NCBI GenBank assembly: GCA_004802725.1
Contig: SGPM01000010.1
Coordinates: 124,001-188,000, forward strand
DNA: 64,000 nt
Reading direction: 5' to 3'
Origin: Antrodiella citrinella
Lineage: Eukaryota; Basidiomycota; Agaricomycetes; Polyporales; Steccherinaceae
Shown here: positions 9,801 to 23,833 of the stretch, piece by piece
Numbering within the stretch: the first letter of the stretch is position 1
How the letters are laid out: each line of letters begins with the position of its first letter
Position numbers and translations under genes: made by a program
The notes under the pieces: generated by a model
The model's input: only the letters and a program-made list of their open reading frames with translations
Database searches by the model: none
What the model was told of the DNA's origin: nothing

Positions 9801-12183
9801 CTAGGAGTCAACCTGGAGGCAAGGCATATCAACCACTGTCTCACAGCGTTGGAGGAAAACATACCAGTCACGTCGCACCAACTCGTCCACATTCACGAGT
9901 GCAGACGATGCCAGCTCCCGGGCCTCCATCCAAACCCACAGCTACGCGCCACACTCAGTACAGCATTAGGACGGACACGAACAGAATAAGACTTACCTTC
10001 AAGAATGCACCCATATTGCCTGAAGGCAGCTCCTTCATGTTTTCCTGCGTCGACATCTGCCTTCCGAGCTGTCGCAAGATTGGGAGCGCGCTTTTGAACA
10101 AATCCAACTTCGGATCCAGCTGTCTTCCGATCCCCTCCAGCAGCAGGATAGAGATGACGGTGTTCACAAAATCTGCCTCCATCCTGACATGATGCTGCCG
10201 CACAGCTGTCAACACCTCGGTGAGGATGTCCGAGATTTTGATCTGGCCAAGAGAGAACGTCTTGCGCTTGACATTCAGTACGATGTGTTGCATCTTCAAA
10301 GCGAAGGTCTCCGTGTTTATTGCCAATTCAGGCGTCCGACATCGTGAGACCATGAGGTGCCCAGCCCGATACCCATCAAATTCTGCCACGGCGCGGAAGA
10401 GGTCCAAGAAGTTTTTGCGGTCGACAGCGTCCAGGGTTGTTACAAGACCAGCGTCGATGAAGACAATCTCCGGAAGATAGCCCTGTTCGCAGATGGACCG
10501 AAGTTCCTGACGCCAGGCGACGGGATCATGCCTCAAATGTCGAAGACCATCCACCAGTGAGTCGGAGTCGGCGTCCGCATGTGTAGTTTGAGTTGTCCCT
10601 GCAGCGCTATCGCCGGTAATATATTTGGCACATAAGGAGGACCAGACGTTTTTGAGCAGAGTGCCGGTTGTGATGGGTTTGCAGAATTTGACCATGATGT
10701 TCCCTGGATGGAGATCGGAGTGTACAAAGTTGTCAAGTAAGAGCATGTTCTGTGAGTGCATTAGCAAATTTTCGGATACAATTCATTCAAAAGACTCACT
10801 AGGAAAGCATCCAAGCCAATTTCAGCCAAGATGGAGTTACACGGCCCGCCACCATTTTTCATGAAGGTCTCCAACGGTACCGCATTCTCAAACTCCTCCA
10901 CAAGTACGTCCCTAGTACTCCAGACCTTCAGCGGTCGGGGAAATGTGACGGGTAGATTTCTTCCCTGGAACTTGCTCTCGAATTCGATCAAGTTGTCTGC
11001 TTCGATTCGCAGGTTCAGCTGTTCGTTCATCATCTTTCCGAAGACGTCTACTTCGTCAGGCAAGCTCAACCATTGCATCCCGGGAAGGAATGTCAACGCG
11101 TGCGCAAAAATCGACATAATGGTCAAATCTCTGCTGATGGTTTTCTCGACCTTCGGGTGTAGTACCTTGACGGCTACGGCCGCTGTGGGAACAGTCGGAG
11201 TAGGTGTTTGAAGTATGTTAGGCGTTAACACTGCGGTCCGACGATTGTGATGTCGCTTGGGAGTGAGATGAGAAGGGGGTATGAGATCCTTCCTCAGAGT
11301 CGCTCGGTACACCTGCTTCAGGTAAAAACTTGCCACATCAAAATCGAGTAGGAAGAACCGACCTGTGCAATAGCTCCACATCCTATGGGGGTTTCATTGA
11401 ATTCTTCGAAGACCTCTTGGAATGGTCGTTGGAAAATACGTTCAATGACGCGCTTCGTATGCGACAAAGAGTGGGGCCGACCGCTCGAGTGTAATGCGCC
11501 GAGACGGTCGCATAGCAGAGAGGGAAATAAATCCGCACGAGACGCTGCCCATTGAGCCAGCTGTGTATCGTTTGTCCGGTCATCAATATAGTCACAAGAC
11601 ATTGAATGAAACTGTCCACCTTCACAAATGTTGGCCCGGCACGCTGCATCTGGGTCGTTAAGAACCCATACCACCATACCGCCCCCCACCTATCTCCGTA
11701 CAGCTTCTTCTCCGGATGTCCGACCAGTAACATTGGAGCGGAAAGCAACACCGGGACGAAGAGAAACAACAGATAAATGAACCTCCGACCTATCAATAGC
11801 GGCTCCAATATCCGGTCGTTCAGCACATCTAATATGCGGTACAGTATGCGTCTTTCTGGTTCGGATGGAGACAGAATTGGGTGTTCCACGCGATGAGGGG
11901 AGCCATTGCAAGGTATGAGAGTAGGCGAGGCCAACACGGAGGGTACCAATACCTCGCGCTTCGGTAGAAGAAAAAGGGTGGTCCCTCCTCCGATGAGAGG
12001 CACTAGCCACAGTAAACGGCGCCGAAATGTGCGAGTTGGAGGGGGGACACGAGTGAAGAAGTGGGAGGCAAAGTGGGAGTTTGACGAAGTGTACGAGACG
12101 TTCCGTGAGCCTGCGCGGGATATTTGGGCCAGAACCGAGTTCCTCAGTCCCACTGGAAGCGCAAAAAGCTGCAAAAGGACCAT
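9801..12183 (-). CDS. Mitochondrial ABC1/UbiB-family atypical kinase, ADCK2/Cqd1 type
   Basis: Start chosen at ATG 12183 (MVLLQLFALPVGLRNSV): the longer open frame begins with no ATG, and this N-terminus is basic and hydrophobic, like a mitochondrial presequence. A membrane segment follows (RLLWLVPLIGGGTTLFL), then another (FIYLLFLFVPVLLSAPML). Family motifs in order: the K-x-x-Q block as FVK/LAQWAASRADLFP (spliced), the Ala-type loop GAIAQVYRATL, the lysine in VAVKVLHPKVE, LPGMQWLSLPDEV, the catalytic DNFVHSDLHPGN, and the metal site FIDAGLVTTLD. The last exon gives WVWMEARELASSALVNVDEL and stops at 9801. Five exons, phases consistent. These blocks resemble human ADCK2 and yeast Cqd1 more than COQ8. 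Members act at the inner membrane in coenzyme Q and lipid homeostasis; the exact reaction is not known. Confidence 0.88.
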
Positions 12184-12565
12184 GCTTGTAGCTCTGAGGC
12201 CTGAGGAGTCCGGGGAGAAGGATTGTGCACTTAACCTACACTCGGAGGACTGAGGAACTGCATGACGCTCGTTGAGAGGCAAGAATTTCAATTATCTTGG
12301 CGCGCAAGTCTGCGCGCCGTGCGCGGGTCCGACCGTCGACGCGTATCATATGTCACCCGATTGGCTACATCTCATCTTTCCTCCCCAATTGTTGATGCAA
12401 GTTCAGATTAGTCAAGAGGGTTTGGGAACTGGGTTGTAAAAACAATGCAATAACACCGTTGGTGGGCTATAAACATACAAGTACTGATCTAGAATATATG
12501 GAACAAGTTATAGTAGTACACCATCCGAGGGCCAACCGCTCTAGAGCTAAGATCTATATGCGAGA
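12184..12565. other. intergenic between OYE gene and ADCK2-like gene
   Basis: About 380 bases between two minus-strand genes. GC-rich near 12300-12345 (CGCGCAAGTCTGCGCGC, imperfect palindrome), otherwise unremarkable. No gene seen. Confidence 0.4.
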
Positions 12566-14233
<1,668 letters not shown>

Positions 14234-15400
14234 GTTTGAAGTGATTTTGGAGGATCCGAGATGAAACCGATAAGGGGGGATGAGAGGAGGAACTGTGTTG
14301 TAGTGACGGCTGAGATGCGGGCTGCTTTTATACCTGAAAGCGTCTTCAGGGCGTGCTGCAGTCCGGAATCGCATAGGCACTTCCTAACTTCCTAAGCCAT
14401 TGCGTGGCAATCATCTACGCAGTAAGTACGCAGATGAGTTTCCGTTCATACTCACGGATGCACAGGCCGGTCGTGATGCAAGATATCTTCGGAATAGAAC
14501 CTACTCACCTCGTGCGCGCGCAATTACCGACTAGTACTGGCACTTGCTCTGATAACCTACTGGAAGAAAGCGACAAAGAGAGGCCGAGTTCAAAGAATGT
14601 TGTCACGGCACACGGTTGCCTAGGTTAGCGACCATTAAACGCGAAATTGAAAGAGGCCCTCCGTACATCCGGGAAACCAGGCCCACGATCTGCTCCACAT
14701 GCCACGATCCGACTGTCTGAACGGCCGTTTCTGCACCGAGACGTTGAGGGCTGGGAAACCATCTTTCATTTTGACACCCTCCGATTCTTCGTAGTAAGCA
14801 GCGCGCGGTTCGGAATTCGAGGCAAGGCGACTGGTAGTTTTGGAGGAAGAAATGGCGGTTCAATAATCGATAACCGATAACCGGCAAACCTCAGCATCAT
14901 CCAGCTTCCGCAACGTTGCTGACACAGGGCGCCGGTTTCCGAAAGATCCGGAATTCGATTTTATAGTTCAGTAGATACTGCTTGGATTAGCTTGGATCTC
15001 AAGAACTACATCAAGATCATGAAGTACAGGCTCACCGGATCCCACAGATGGCGCAAAGTGCCGCGACGCTTGCTACCACGAGCACTCAAGCGGTATAGTT
15101 AACTCCAATCGTACACCGTGACCTCTGTTGTTGGTACACACTTTCCGAAATATTTGATCACAACATTAGTCTTGTTTCAAGCTCAATATTTAGACGAGGT
15201 GAGTGTCCAGGAAGATCCGACGCAGTCGTATCAGATATCAGCAGGGTCTCGTACAAGTACTACTACTACGGATGGCGGAGGTAAGGAACTCAGAACTTGA
15301 CCCAAGTATCTCCTTGCCTCATAGTATGTGCTGACTTTCTTTTGCCAGGTCTGATTTCACCGTTGTCTCATGAAGATACTGAAATAATCTCGTCAGATCC
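14234..15400. other. 1.2-kb gene-free interval
   Basis: Divergent interval between the OYE gene (-) and the kinase-like gene (+). Short open frames of 60-94 codons are present on both strands, but none has protein-like composition, a plausible start context or splice extensions. I see no repeat or RNA gene. Confidence 0.5.
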
Positions 15401-16566
15401 ATGGGTGTCCGTGACGTACATCCTGTGATCCTTGAGGCTATTCGTGCTGAAGAACCAGAGGTCGCCGTGATTAATATCAACGCTCCAGCACTCGAAACTT
15501 CATCTGGAAAGAAGTATTACTTCAAGATAGGCACCCCACGAGATGCAGACCAATACCTGGGTGAAGCTGAAGCCCTGGAGAACATGCACATTGCAGCACC
15601 GGGTTTGGCACCCCGGTTGGTTGCTTGTGGGACGATTGCGCCAAATGGAACTTCTTCCACTCAAACCCCTGACGGCGGGACGCCGTACTTCGTATCCGAA
15701 TACAAGAGCATGAGCTCTCTAACGGTTTCAGCCGCTAAAAAACTTGGAAAACGCCTAGCTTTGGAAATGCACACGTACAAGAGCACACATGGCTTCGGAT
15801 TCGCGGTTCCAACTTATTGCGGGAATACGCGTCAAGAGAATGGATGGTACACCACATGGGCTGAATGTTATGATGCCTTAATTGGTGGTCTGGTCAGCAA
15901 ACTGGAGAATGGAGGACACTTTCGAGACCTTTGCGCGAGAACAAATCTCGTAAGAGAACGGTCAGCGAATTTCTAACACAGAGCTTAGAATAATTGGGCT
16001 GACAGGCTCGCAGAGTAATTCCGCAGCTTCTTAAACCGCTCGTCATGCAACCAGTGCTCCTTCACGGCGATTTATGGGTACGTCGTTCTCGATGCTCTTC
16101 TGATTCAGGATCATGCGAAGGGTGTACTTACAAACGTGCTCTCATTACAATCATTCTCTCACAGAGCGGGAACGCTGGTACTGACGAGAGCACGGGGCAA
16201 CCTGTGATTTTCGACCCGTCGTCGTACTTCGGGCACAATGAAGCAGAGTGAGCTTGTTCTCGAATTCCTCCGACGAGCAGTAAAATTTACGCCATGAAAA
16301 GCCTTGCTATAGCTCGCATCTTCGGAGGGTTCCCCAAGGCCTTCTTTACGACCTATCATGAATATCTTCCCAAAACAGAACCAGAAGATCAATATGAACT
16401 ACGCGGCGATCTGTATGAACTGTATCATTATCTCAATCATACCGTGTTGTTTGGAGTAGGCCAGTCGTCACGTCCAGACAAGCGGTCTCGCTGATTATTA
16501 TGATAGGGATCATATTCAAGTAGCGCCATGGCAAAGATCGACAGGTTGTTGCGAGCATTCTCGTGA
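15401..16566 (+). CDS. Fructosamine-3-kinase / ketosamine-3-kinase family protein
   Basis: Phosphorylates sugars attached to protein amines so that they fall off (deglycation). ATG at 15401 (MGVRDVHPVILEAI). Exons join as follows: exon 1 to CTC at about 15951; second exon from GCTCGCAGAGTAATTCC; HGDLW at the next donor; DPSSYFGHNEA, then a splice to DLAIARIFGGFP; and a last short exon GSYSSSAMAKIDRLLRAFS ending at 16566. Visible marks: GKKYYFKIG (ATP-binding lysine region), EAEALENMHI, the catalytic loop LHGDLW, the metal-binding DPSSYFGH, and FFTTYHEYLPKTEP. These follow the FN3K family from end to end, about 300 residues. There is no signal peptide, so it is probably cytosolic. Fungi often carry such kinases for repair of glycated proteins; the real substrate is not shown. 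Confidence 0.88.
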
Positions 16567-16870
16567 AGAGAAGAGAGACGTACAGTAAAAGTTTGGGAGT
16601 CCGACTTGTGCTTCAAGTTCTACTAGTAGCGAAGCAATGTAGTGCATGAGCGCCTAATAACGCGACCGAGCGACAACATGCATCAACAACTCTCAATAAG
16701 CGCTCTGTGCACCTTCGCGCAGGACGGCCATTGTCTCGTCGTGCTCGATTCCCCTTCCGCACTCATTACCCGCCTTGTCATCTATATATCCACCGCTTGA
16801 TCTCTTCACGGATTAATAATTGCAGCTACTAATACGCCTCAGGCATTTCTGATTCTTTGCCTCGTTCAAA
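16567..16870. other. intergenic, promoter of RPB2
   Basis: About 300 bases. Contains the start region of RPB2, with a TATATATC stretch near 16780 roughly 90 bases before the ATG that could be a TATA-like element. Nothing else supported. Confidence 0.4.
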
Positions 16871-19800
16871 ATGAGTCTCGGTATGTTTCACATGCTGCCG
16901 TGCGTTCGCTTACTCATGATTTGTCTCTTCAGCCGCAGACTTCGACCCCACGCAGAGCGCATACTCATTCGATGATACTGGCTATGGGATGGATGACGTA
17001 GAGGAGGATGACTTGGAGGAAATCTCACACGACGATTGCTGGTCCGTCATCACGAGTTTCTTTCAACAAAAGGGTCTTGTGCGGCAGCAGCTCGACTCCT
17101 TTGACGAGTTCGTGCAAAATACCATGCAAGAACTTGTTGACGAGAATGCAGAGCTCATCCTAGACCAAGCAGACCAGCACACAGGCCACGAAGCGGATGT
17201 AACTCGACGGTACAAAATCAAATTTGGCCAAATCTACTTGTCCAGACCGACAGTCACTGAGGCTGATGGATCGGTGGTTCCAGTCTTCCCCCAGGAGGCG
17301 CGGTTACGGAATCTCACCTACTCCTCTCCATTATACATCGACATGTCGAAAAGGGTGGAGATTGGCAGAGAGAATCCCGATAGCGCGACGGGGGATTTGA
17401 TGTTTGAGCCGGAGCCTGCGGACAGGGAGAAGGATGAGACAAAAGTGTGGATCGGAAAGGTATGTCTCTGAATATTACCTGTAATGCTCAATCCGGTCCG
17501 ACGTGATCGCATAGGTTCCAATCATGCTTCGCTCTACATACTGCATTCTTCACAACCTTCGGGACCAAGATTTGCACGACTTGAATGAATGCCCGTATGA
17601 CTCGGGAGGATACTTCATTATCAACGGCTCGGAGAAGGTGCTCATCGCGCAGGAGCGAATGGCCACTAATCACGTCTATGTTTTCGCCAAGGCCCAACCA
17701 TCACCAATCAGCTTTTTGGCGGAGATTCGCAGCGCTGTCGAGAAAGGTGGAAAAACCATTAGTCAGTTCCAGGTGAAATTGTACCACCGAAATCAAGAGC
17801 GTTCGGTGAGTCCTTGTGCGTCTCTCATTAACGACTTGATCGCTTACACGCGCTCTCGTAGCTTGGAAATGTCATGAAAGCCACGATACCTTATATCAAG
17901 GTTGACATACCAATTTGGGTTGTTTTCCGTGCCCTCGGTGTTATTTCCGACCGCGACATCCTTGAGCATATTTGCTATGACATGCAGGATGCCCAGATGC
18001 TGGAAATGTTGAAGCCTTGCATTGACGACGGCTTCGTGATCCAAGATCGCGAGGTTTGTAGCATTGCACATGTGCCATTCGACTTTGTTAACACTTGTTT
18101 TAGGTTGCTTTGGATTTCATTGGCAATCGTGGTACCACCACCGGTCTCAATCGGGAACGTCGTCTCCGCTATGCGCAGGAAATCCTGCAGAAGGAGATGT
18201 TACCGCATATTTCCATGAACGAAGGCTCAGAGTCCAAGAAGGCGTACTTCTTTGGTTACATGATCCATCGTCTGCTCCTGGCCGCTTTGGAGAGAAGGGA
18301 CTTGGACGATCGTGATCACTTCGGGAAGAAGCGTCTCGATCTCGCTGGACCACTTCTTGCGAATCTCTTCCGTATGCTCTTCCGCAAGCTCACGAAGGAC
18401 GTGTACCGTTACCTACAGAAGGTTTGTCCCGAGTTCTCACTTCTTGTGGCCTGGATCTAATACTTTCTTGCAGTGTGTGGAGACGCACAAGGAGTTCAAC
18501 CTGGCTCTTGCTGTCAAACACAACACTATCACCAATGGTCTCAAGTACTCTCTTGCCACCGGTAACTGGGGAGATCAGAAGAAGTCGATGGCTTCCAAAG
18601 CTGGTGTGTCTCAAGTACTGAACCGGTACACCTACGCTTCCACATTGTCACATCTGCGGCGGTGCAACACTCCTCTTGGCCGTGAAGGCAAAATCGCCAA
18701 GCCTCGTCAGCTGCACAACACTCACTGGGGTATGGTCTGCCCTGCGGAAACGCCAGAAGGACAGGCTTGTGGTCTCGTCAAGAACTTGTCCCTCATGTCA
18801 TGTATCTCTGTCGGTTCCTTGTCCGCTCCTGTCATCGAGTTCTTGGAGGAGTGGGGTCTGGAGTCCTTGGAAGAGAACGCGCACTCCGCAACACCTTGTA
18901 CTAAAGTGTTCATCAATGGTGTCTGGATGGGTGTCCACCGTGACCCGGCCAATCTCGTCAAGACCATCAAGAAGCTGCGTCGCAAGGACGATATTTCTCC
19001 CGAAGTGTCGGTCGTCAGAGATATCCGTGAACGCGAGTTGCGTTTATACACCGATGCAGGCCGAGTCTGCCGACCGCTCTTTATTGTCGAAGACCAACAG
19101 CTTGCCATCCAGAAGAAGCATATCAAACTACTCAACGATGCTGCCGACAAGCTGAAGCAGGAAGAAGAGGAAGAGCGGGAGCGAGCGTCGCGTGGGGAGC
19201 CCCCTCTTCCGACCGACGGAGAGAAGAAGGCTTCCTACACTTGGGACGATCTGGTCAGGGGTGGCCTCATCGAGCTGCTGGATGCGGAAGAAGAGGAGAC
19301 GGTGATGATCTGTATGACGCCGGAGGATCTCTACAACTCCCGTACCGAAGGCAACTCACAGGAACATAGTGATGAGTTCGATCCGGCAGCTAGACTGAAA
19401 GCCGGATCGAATGCTCATACTTGGACTCACTGCGAGATCCATCCAAGTATGATCTTAGGAGTGTGCGCTAGCATTATCCCCTTCCCAGACCATAATCAGG
19501 TGGGTGATGATCGGTCATCTGCGTCGTAGTGCATAACTCATAGTCGATTAGTCCCCTCGTAACACATATCAGTCCGCCATGGGTAAGCAAGCAATGGGTA
19601 TCTACTTGACGAACTTCCTGGTCCGTATGGATACAATGGCGAATATTCTCTACTACCCGCAGAAGCCCCTCGCGACAACTCGCTCCATGGAGTACCTTCG
19701 TTTCCGAGAGTTACCTGCCGGTCAGAACGCTATCGTGGCGATTCTGTGCTACAGTGGGTACAACCAAGAAGATTCCGTCATCATGAACCAGAGCTCGGTC

Positions 19801-21114
19801 GACCGTGGTCTCTTCCGGAGTATGTACTACCGCAGTTACATGGATCTGGAGAAGAAGAGCGGTGTGCAGCAGTTGGAAGAGTTCGAGAAGCCTACCCGGG
19901 AGAACACCTTGCGAATGAAGCATGGTACTTACGACAAGCTGGAGGATGATGGTCTCATTGCTCCGGGTACCAACGTCAATGGCGAGGATATCATTATCGG
20001 CAAGACGGCACCTATCCCTCCTGATAGCGAGGAGCTCGGTCAGCGCACGAAGACACACTCTCGTCGCGACGTATCCACACCGCTGAAGAGCACAGAGAGT
20101 GGTATTATCGATCAGGTACTGATTACCACAAATGCCGAAGGTCAGAAGTTCGTCAAGATTCGCGTACGGTCCACTCGTATACCCCAGATTGGCGACAAGT
20201 TCGCATCGCGTCACGGTCAGAAGGGTACCATTGGTATCACCTACCGCCAGGAGGATATGCCGTTCACTTCGGAGGGTATCACACCCGATATCGTCATCAA
20301 CCCGCACGCCATTCCATCTCGTATGACTATCGGACATTTGGTCGAGTGTCTGCTATCAAAGGTCGCTACGCTCCTTGGTCAGGAGGGAGATGCTACGCCC
20401 TTCACTGATTTGACCGTGGAGAGTGTCTCCCACTTCCTCCGCGATAAGGGATACCAATCCCGTGGTCTGGAGATCATGTACCACGGTCATACTGGTCGCA
20501 AACTGCAGGCGCAGGTGTATCTCGGACCGACGTACTATCAGCGTCTTAAGCATATGGTGGACGACAAGATCCATTCCCGCGCGAGAGGACCTGTTCAGAT
20601 TCTCACTCGTCAACCCGTGGAGGGTCGTAGTCGTGACGGTGGTCTACGGTTCGGAGAGATGGAACGTGATTGTATGATTTCGCATGGTGTCGCGGCGTTC
20701 TTGAAGGAGCGTTTGTTCGAGGCTAGTGATGCCTACCGTCTGCATGTTTGTGATATGTGAGTTCTTTCCTGTCTGACCACCTGTTGGACAGACACTGATC
20801 CCACTGTTCTCAGTTGCGGTCTCACTGCTATTGCCAATCTCGTAAGTCTCGCTTGTCAGTTTTCTTCGTCCTCCTTAGCTCACGGCTTCGTATAACAGAA
20901 AAAGCAGACGTTCGAATGTCGCTCGTGTAAGAACAAGACGGCGTGCTCGCAACTTTACATTCCCTACGCAGCCAAGCTGTTGTTCCAGGTACAACTTACT
21001 TCCCGCTTACATTGTGCGTTGTGTTTCCTCACCCTCTCTTCTCCACAGGAATTACAAAGTATGAACATCGCAGCACGTTTGTACACTGTATCTACTGGGC
21101 GAATACGAGACTAG
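16871..21114 (+). CDS. RPB2: RNA polymerase II second-largest subunit
   Basis: Catalytic beta-like subunit that makes all mRNA in the nucleus. ATG at 16871 begins a 10-base exon (MSL). Eight to ten further exons follow, ending [12 protein letters not shown] with TAG at 21112-21114. Hallmarks: [21 protein letters not shown] at the N-terminus; [80 protein letters not shown] (hybrid-binding and active-site region); [14 protein letters not shown]; and the C-terminal zinc ribbon with CDICG and CRSCKN. About 1,230 residues, the normal length. An acidic low-complexity insert ([13 protein letters not shown]) sits where other RPB2 proteins vary. Introns are short and in conserved regions. This gene is a standard fungal phylogenetic marker, so it can identify the species. 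Confidence 0.98.
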
Positions 21115-21246
21115 AGCCTCTTTGTGATTTGGGACTTGCTATTAGGGAGATCCTTGCATGTATATTACAATGTCATCAATTATCAAGATTCCTCCAGCAT
21201 GTTGATGAGTGACGCTAACGAGACAACGAAAATATAATATCCGACT

Positions 21247-23603
21247 CTAATCTCGCATGAGCCCCTCTCGCTCATGCTCCTCGCCCTCCAGTTGTATGCC
21301 TCTCCGCTTCTTCCCACTTGTAACATCCTCGTCGTCACTCCCATCATGTCCGTCGTCCCCGATCTCGAACACGACTTCATCTGCGCCCACGGATCCTGGA
21401 CCCCGGTCGACGAGCGTTACAGCGTCGTCATCCAGAGGTAGTGAGTGCGCCTCCGTCCGTCGCTCGAGGGCCTCCATGTCGTAGTCTTCTGCGTCCTCCT
21501 CGTCTTGCGCGATCTCGTCGAACATGGCTAATCGCCTGTTATTAGGCGATGGACGCCAGAGGTAGCTGATGGCGATGAAGTCAACGAGGTAGAGCAGGGC
21601 GAGCCAGCCGTCTAGGAGCCACCATTGGACCTTCCATGATCGTGCGCCGTAGTCTAGTATTACAAGCCGTTAGTAATCTATTTTGGGGCCGACGGAGATA
21701 TGGTCACCTTCTGCGAGTCGGCCGGAGAATGTGAACGACGAGACGATGAAGAATATTGTGATGACCAACACGGTCAACATGAGAATGCGGTAGAGCCATG
21801 TGAACATGCGGAGTTTGTAACGTTGTTTGCGGGCGGCTAGTTGAGAGATGGTTGCTGTGAAAAGAAGAGATGAGCGATATTCATGAGCACACAGCAAGGT
21901 AGACGCACCATTGAGCGAGTATAGAATCCACAATAAGAATCCGCTGAGAGTGAAGGCAAGAGGAATCACGAAAAGTAGTAAAACGAAAGCAGAAGTAGAC
22001 TCGAATTCCAATTCGACAATTCCGACGGCGTACAGGACTGCAGAGACTTTAGTATCGGCTCCACATGCGATACTGCTTGGCACGTACCACCAAATACGAA
22101 GTGAAGACCAGCCAGAATTTGGCATCTCAGCATGGTTCTTCCCAATGACTCACGAACAACGCTCAAACCGAGAGAAACTATGAGGAGAAGGAAGAATGAC
22201 AAGGCGTTTCGGCCAGCATCCAGTATAGCAACTGCAAGTGTTGCTTCCGTCAGCTGCTGATCCATGTTACAGTGGATGGCACTGACCAACTATGAGGAAG
22301 ACGGTCGCAGCGGTACTCTTGCCATGAGCATTGAGATAACGATAGTAACCTATACTGGAGTGAGTACAAGACAAGGTGTAAGCTCGCAAAACGTACCCCA
22401 ATTTGCAATCATTTCGACGACAACTAGACCGAGTAGACTAGACAAATAATACTGCAATTTACGTCTATAAGCAGGTCACACGAGGGTATGCGACGTTCGT
22501 CATACCTGGATTGGGAGCAGATCTTGCAAATTTTGATAGCAGAGCAGACCCCATGCAACTGCTAAAACAGTGTAGACGATGAACATGGCAAAGTAGAACT
22601 AGGAGTTCCCATTCAATATGATTCCGGTTTCGAAAGATATAAACGCTACATACATTGACTTTCGGATAATCTGTAGCAGGCAATTTGCCCTTGAAAGTGT
22701 TCTGGAACAAGACTGATCCGGAATATTTGGGGTGGAAGGGGACGTTTGTTGCCTGTCTCGCAGAAGTACTACCGGGCATGACAGTGACTGGGACGATAGC
22801 TATGGCCAAGTTATAGTCACACACCCACGATGTCAAAATGAGGAGTACTCACCAATGCAATAGTAGCCGGTCTTGCGGACTTGATATTGTATAGGTGCAG
22901 TGTACTGCAGGATACCAGAAGGACTAGGGTTAAGACCACTATCTTGCCTTGAGGCTAGAGAGACCACTGAATCACGAGGCAGCGTCCTCTTGAAAGGAGA
23001 GGTGTATGTGTTATTTTCGTCGGGCGGATGAGGATTGCCTGCTGGGTTATCCCAAAATCCTGAAGCCGATAGGGACTCTCCCACTCCGGTGCTTGCAGAC
23101 GGGAATTCAACCCGAGCCGACCAGAAAGTGGTCTGGTTCATGGACACCCCTTCCGGTAGGTCAACTATGAATCGGCCAACCTGCGATCTGTCGCAAAATC
23201 CGCTTCGGACAGCGTCGGAAGTGCATACATACGTCTTCTGCTTTCATGGGCGTTACAGAAGTATGGACAAACTGAATACAGCCAGACTTACAGGCAAGTA
23301 GTCGTCGATGTATGAGGTCACTTTGCCGAGCATATCCACATCCTTCCACTCGTAGACAACCATGGCCAGCTGGCCCTGAGATCCACTGTCGAATGTCACT
23401 ACCATTCGGTCAGTTCCTCCGCGTACAGCACGACTAGTGTGCTACACACCGTTTATATATGTCGAACCGCTCGCCCACATCCCTGAGCATATTTGGCGGT
23501 CATAGTCGGTGTCGGATATAGGGACTTCGAAGGCGAGTGCGGACAAGGAAATGAAGGCCAACCATAGCGACGAGAGAAGTAGAAACGGCCCGCTATTGAC
23601 CAT
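21247..23603 (-). CDS. Lung seven-transmembrane receptor (GOST) family membrane protein, PTM1-like
   Basis: ATG at 23603 encodes a signal peptide (MVNSGPFLLLSSLWLAFISL). A lumenal domain with several Cys follows (RQICSGMWASG; VCTSDAVRSGFCDRSQ). Then come seven hydrophobic helices, among them FAMFIVYTVLAVAWGLLCY, LSFFLLLIVSLGLSVVRES, LLLFVIPLAFTLSGFLLWIL, MLTVLVITIFFIVSSFTF and WWLLDGWLALLYLVDFIA. A long acidic cytosolic tail ends at 21247. Eight or more exons. The YGARSWKVQWWLLDG and SYLWRPSPNNRR blocks match the end of the Lung-7TM/GPR107/TMEM87 family. Members sit in the Golgi and endosomal membranes and help protein recycling. It diverges from SNX4 across 230 bases, another endosomal gene. 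RPB2 ends 132 bases away on the other strand. Confidence 0.88.
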
Positions 23604-23833
23604 TGCAGTCGAGGAGGAAGAGGAAAGGAAAGGAGCGACGTGTTCAGCGAGTACAGAGCGCAGGCGCGTCGGTTACGGGGCCCTGTCACTACGCAGTCCC
23701 ACAGACGCCCATAGGACCTTGTCAGAGTCAGTCGCACTGGTTGGTCCTCAAACAAAGCTCTTCCTTCAACGACCTCCTCGTCGTTGCCGGCTCCGTCCAC
23801 TCTATCCACAACAGCATATAGCTCGCAGTACAA
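23604..23833. promoter_or_regulatory. Shared divergent promoter region of the Lung-7TM and SNX4 genes
   Basis: Only 230 bases separate the two start codons, which face away from each other. Both products act in endosomal trafficking, so co-regulation is plausible. I see no TATA box in either direction. Confidence 0.45.

Noticed and set aside
19711..20337. 208-codon minus-strand frame inside RPB2
   Set aside because: Antisense to the most conserved polymerase exons; no independent evidence.
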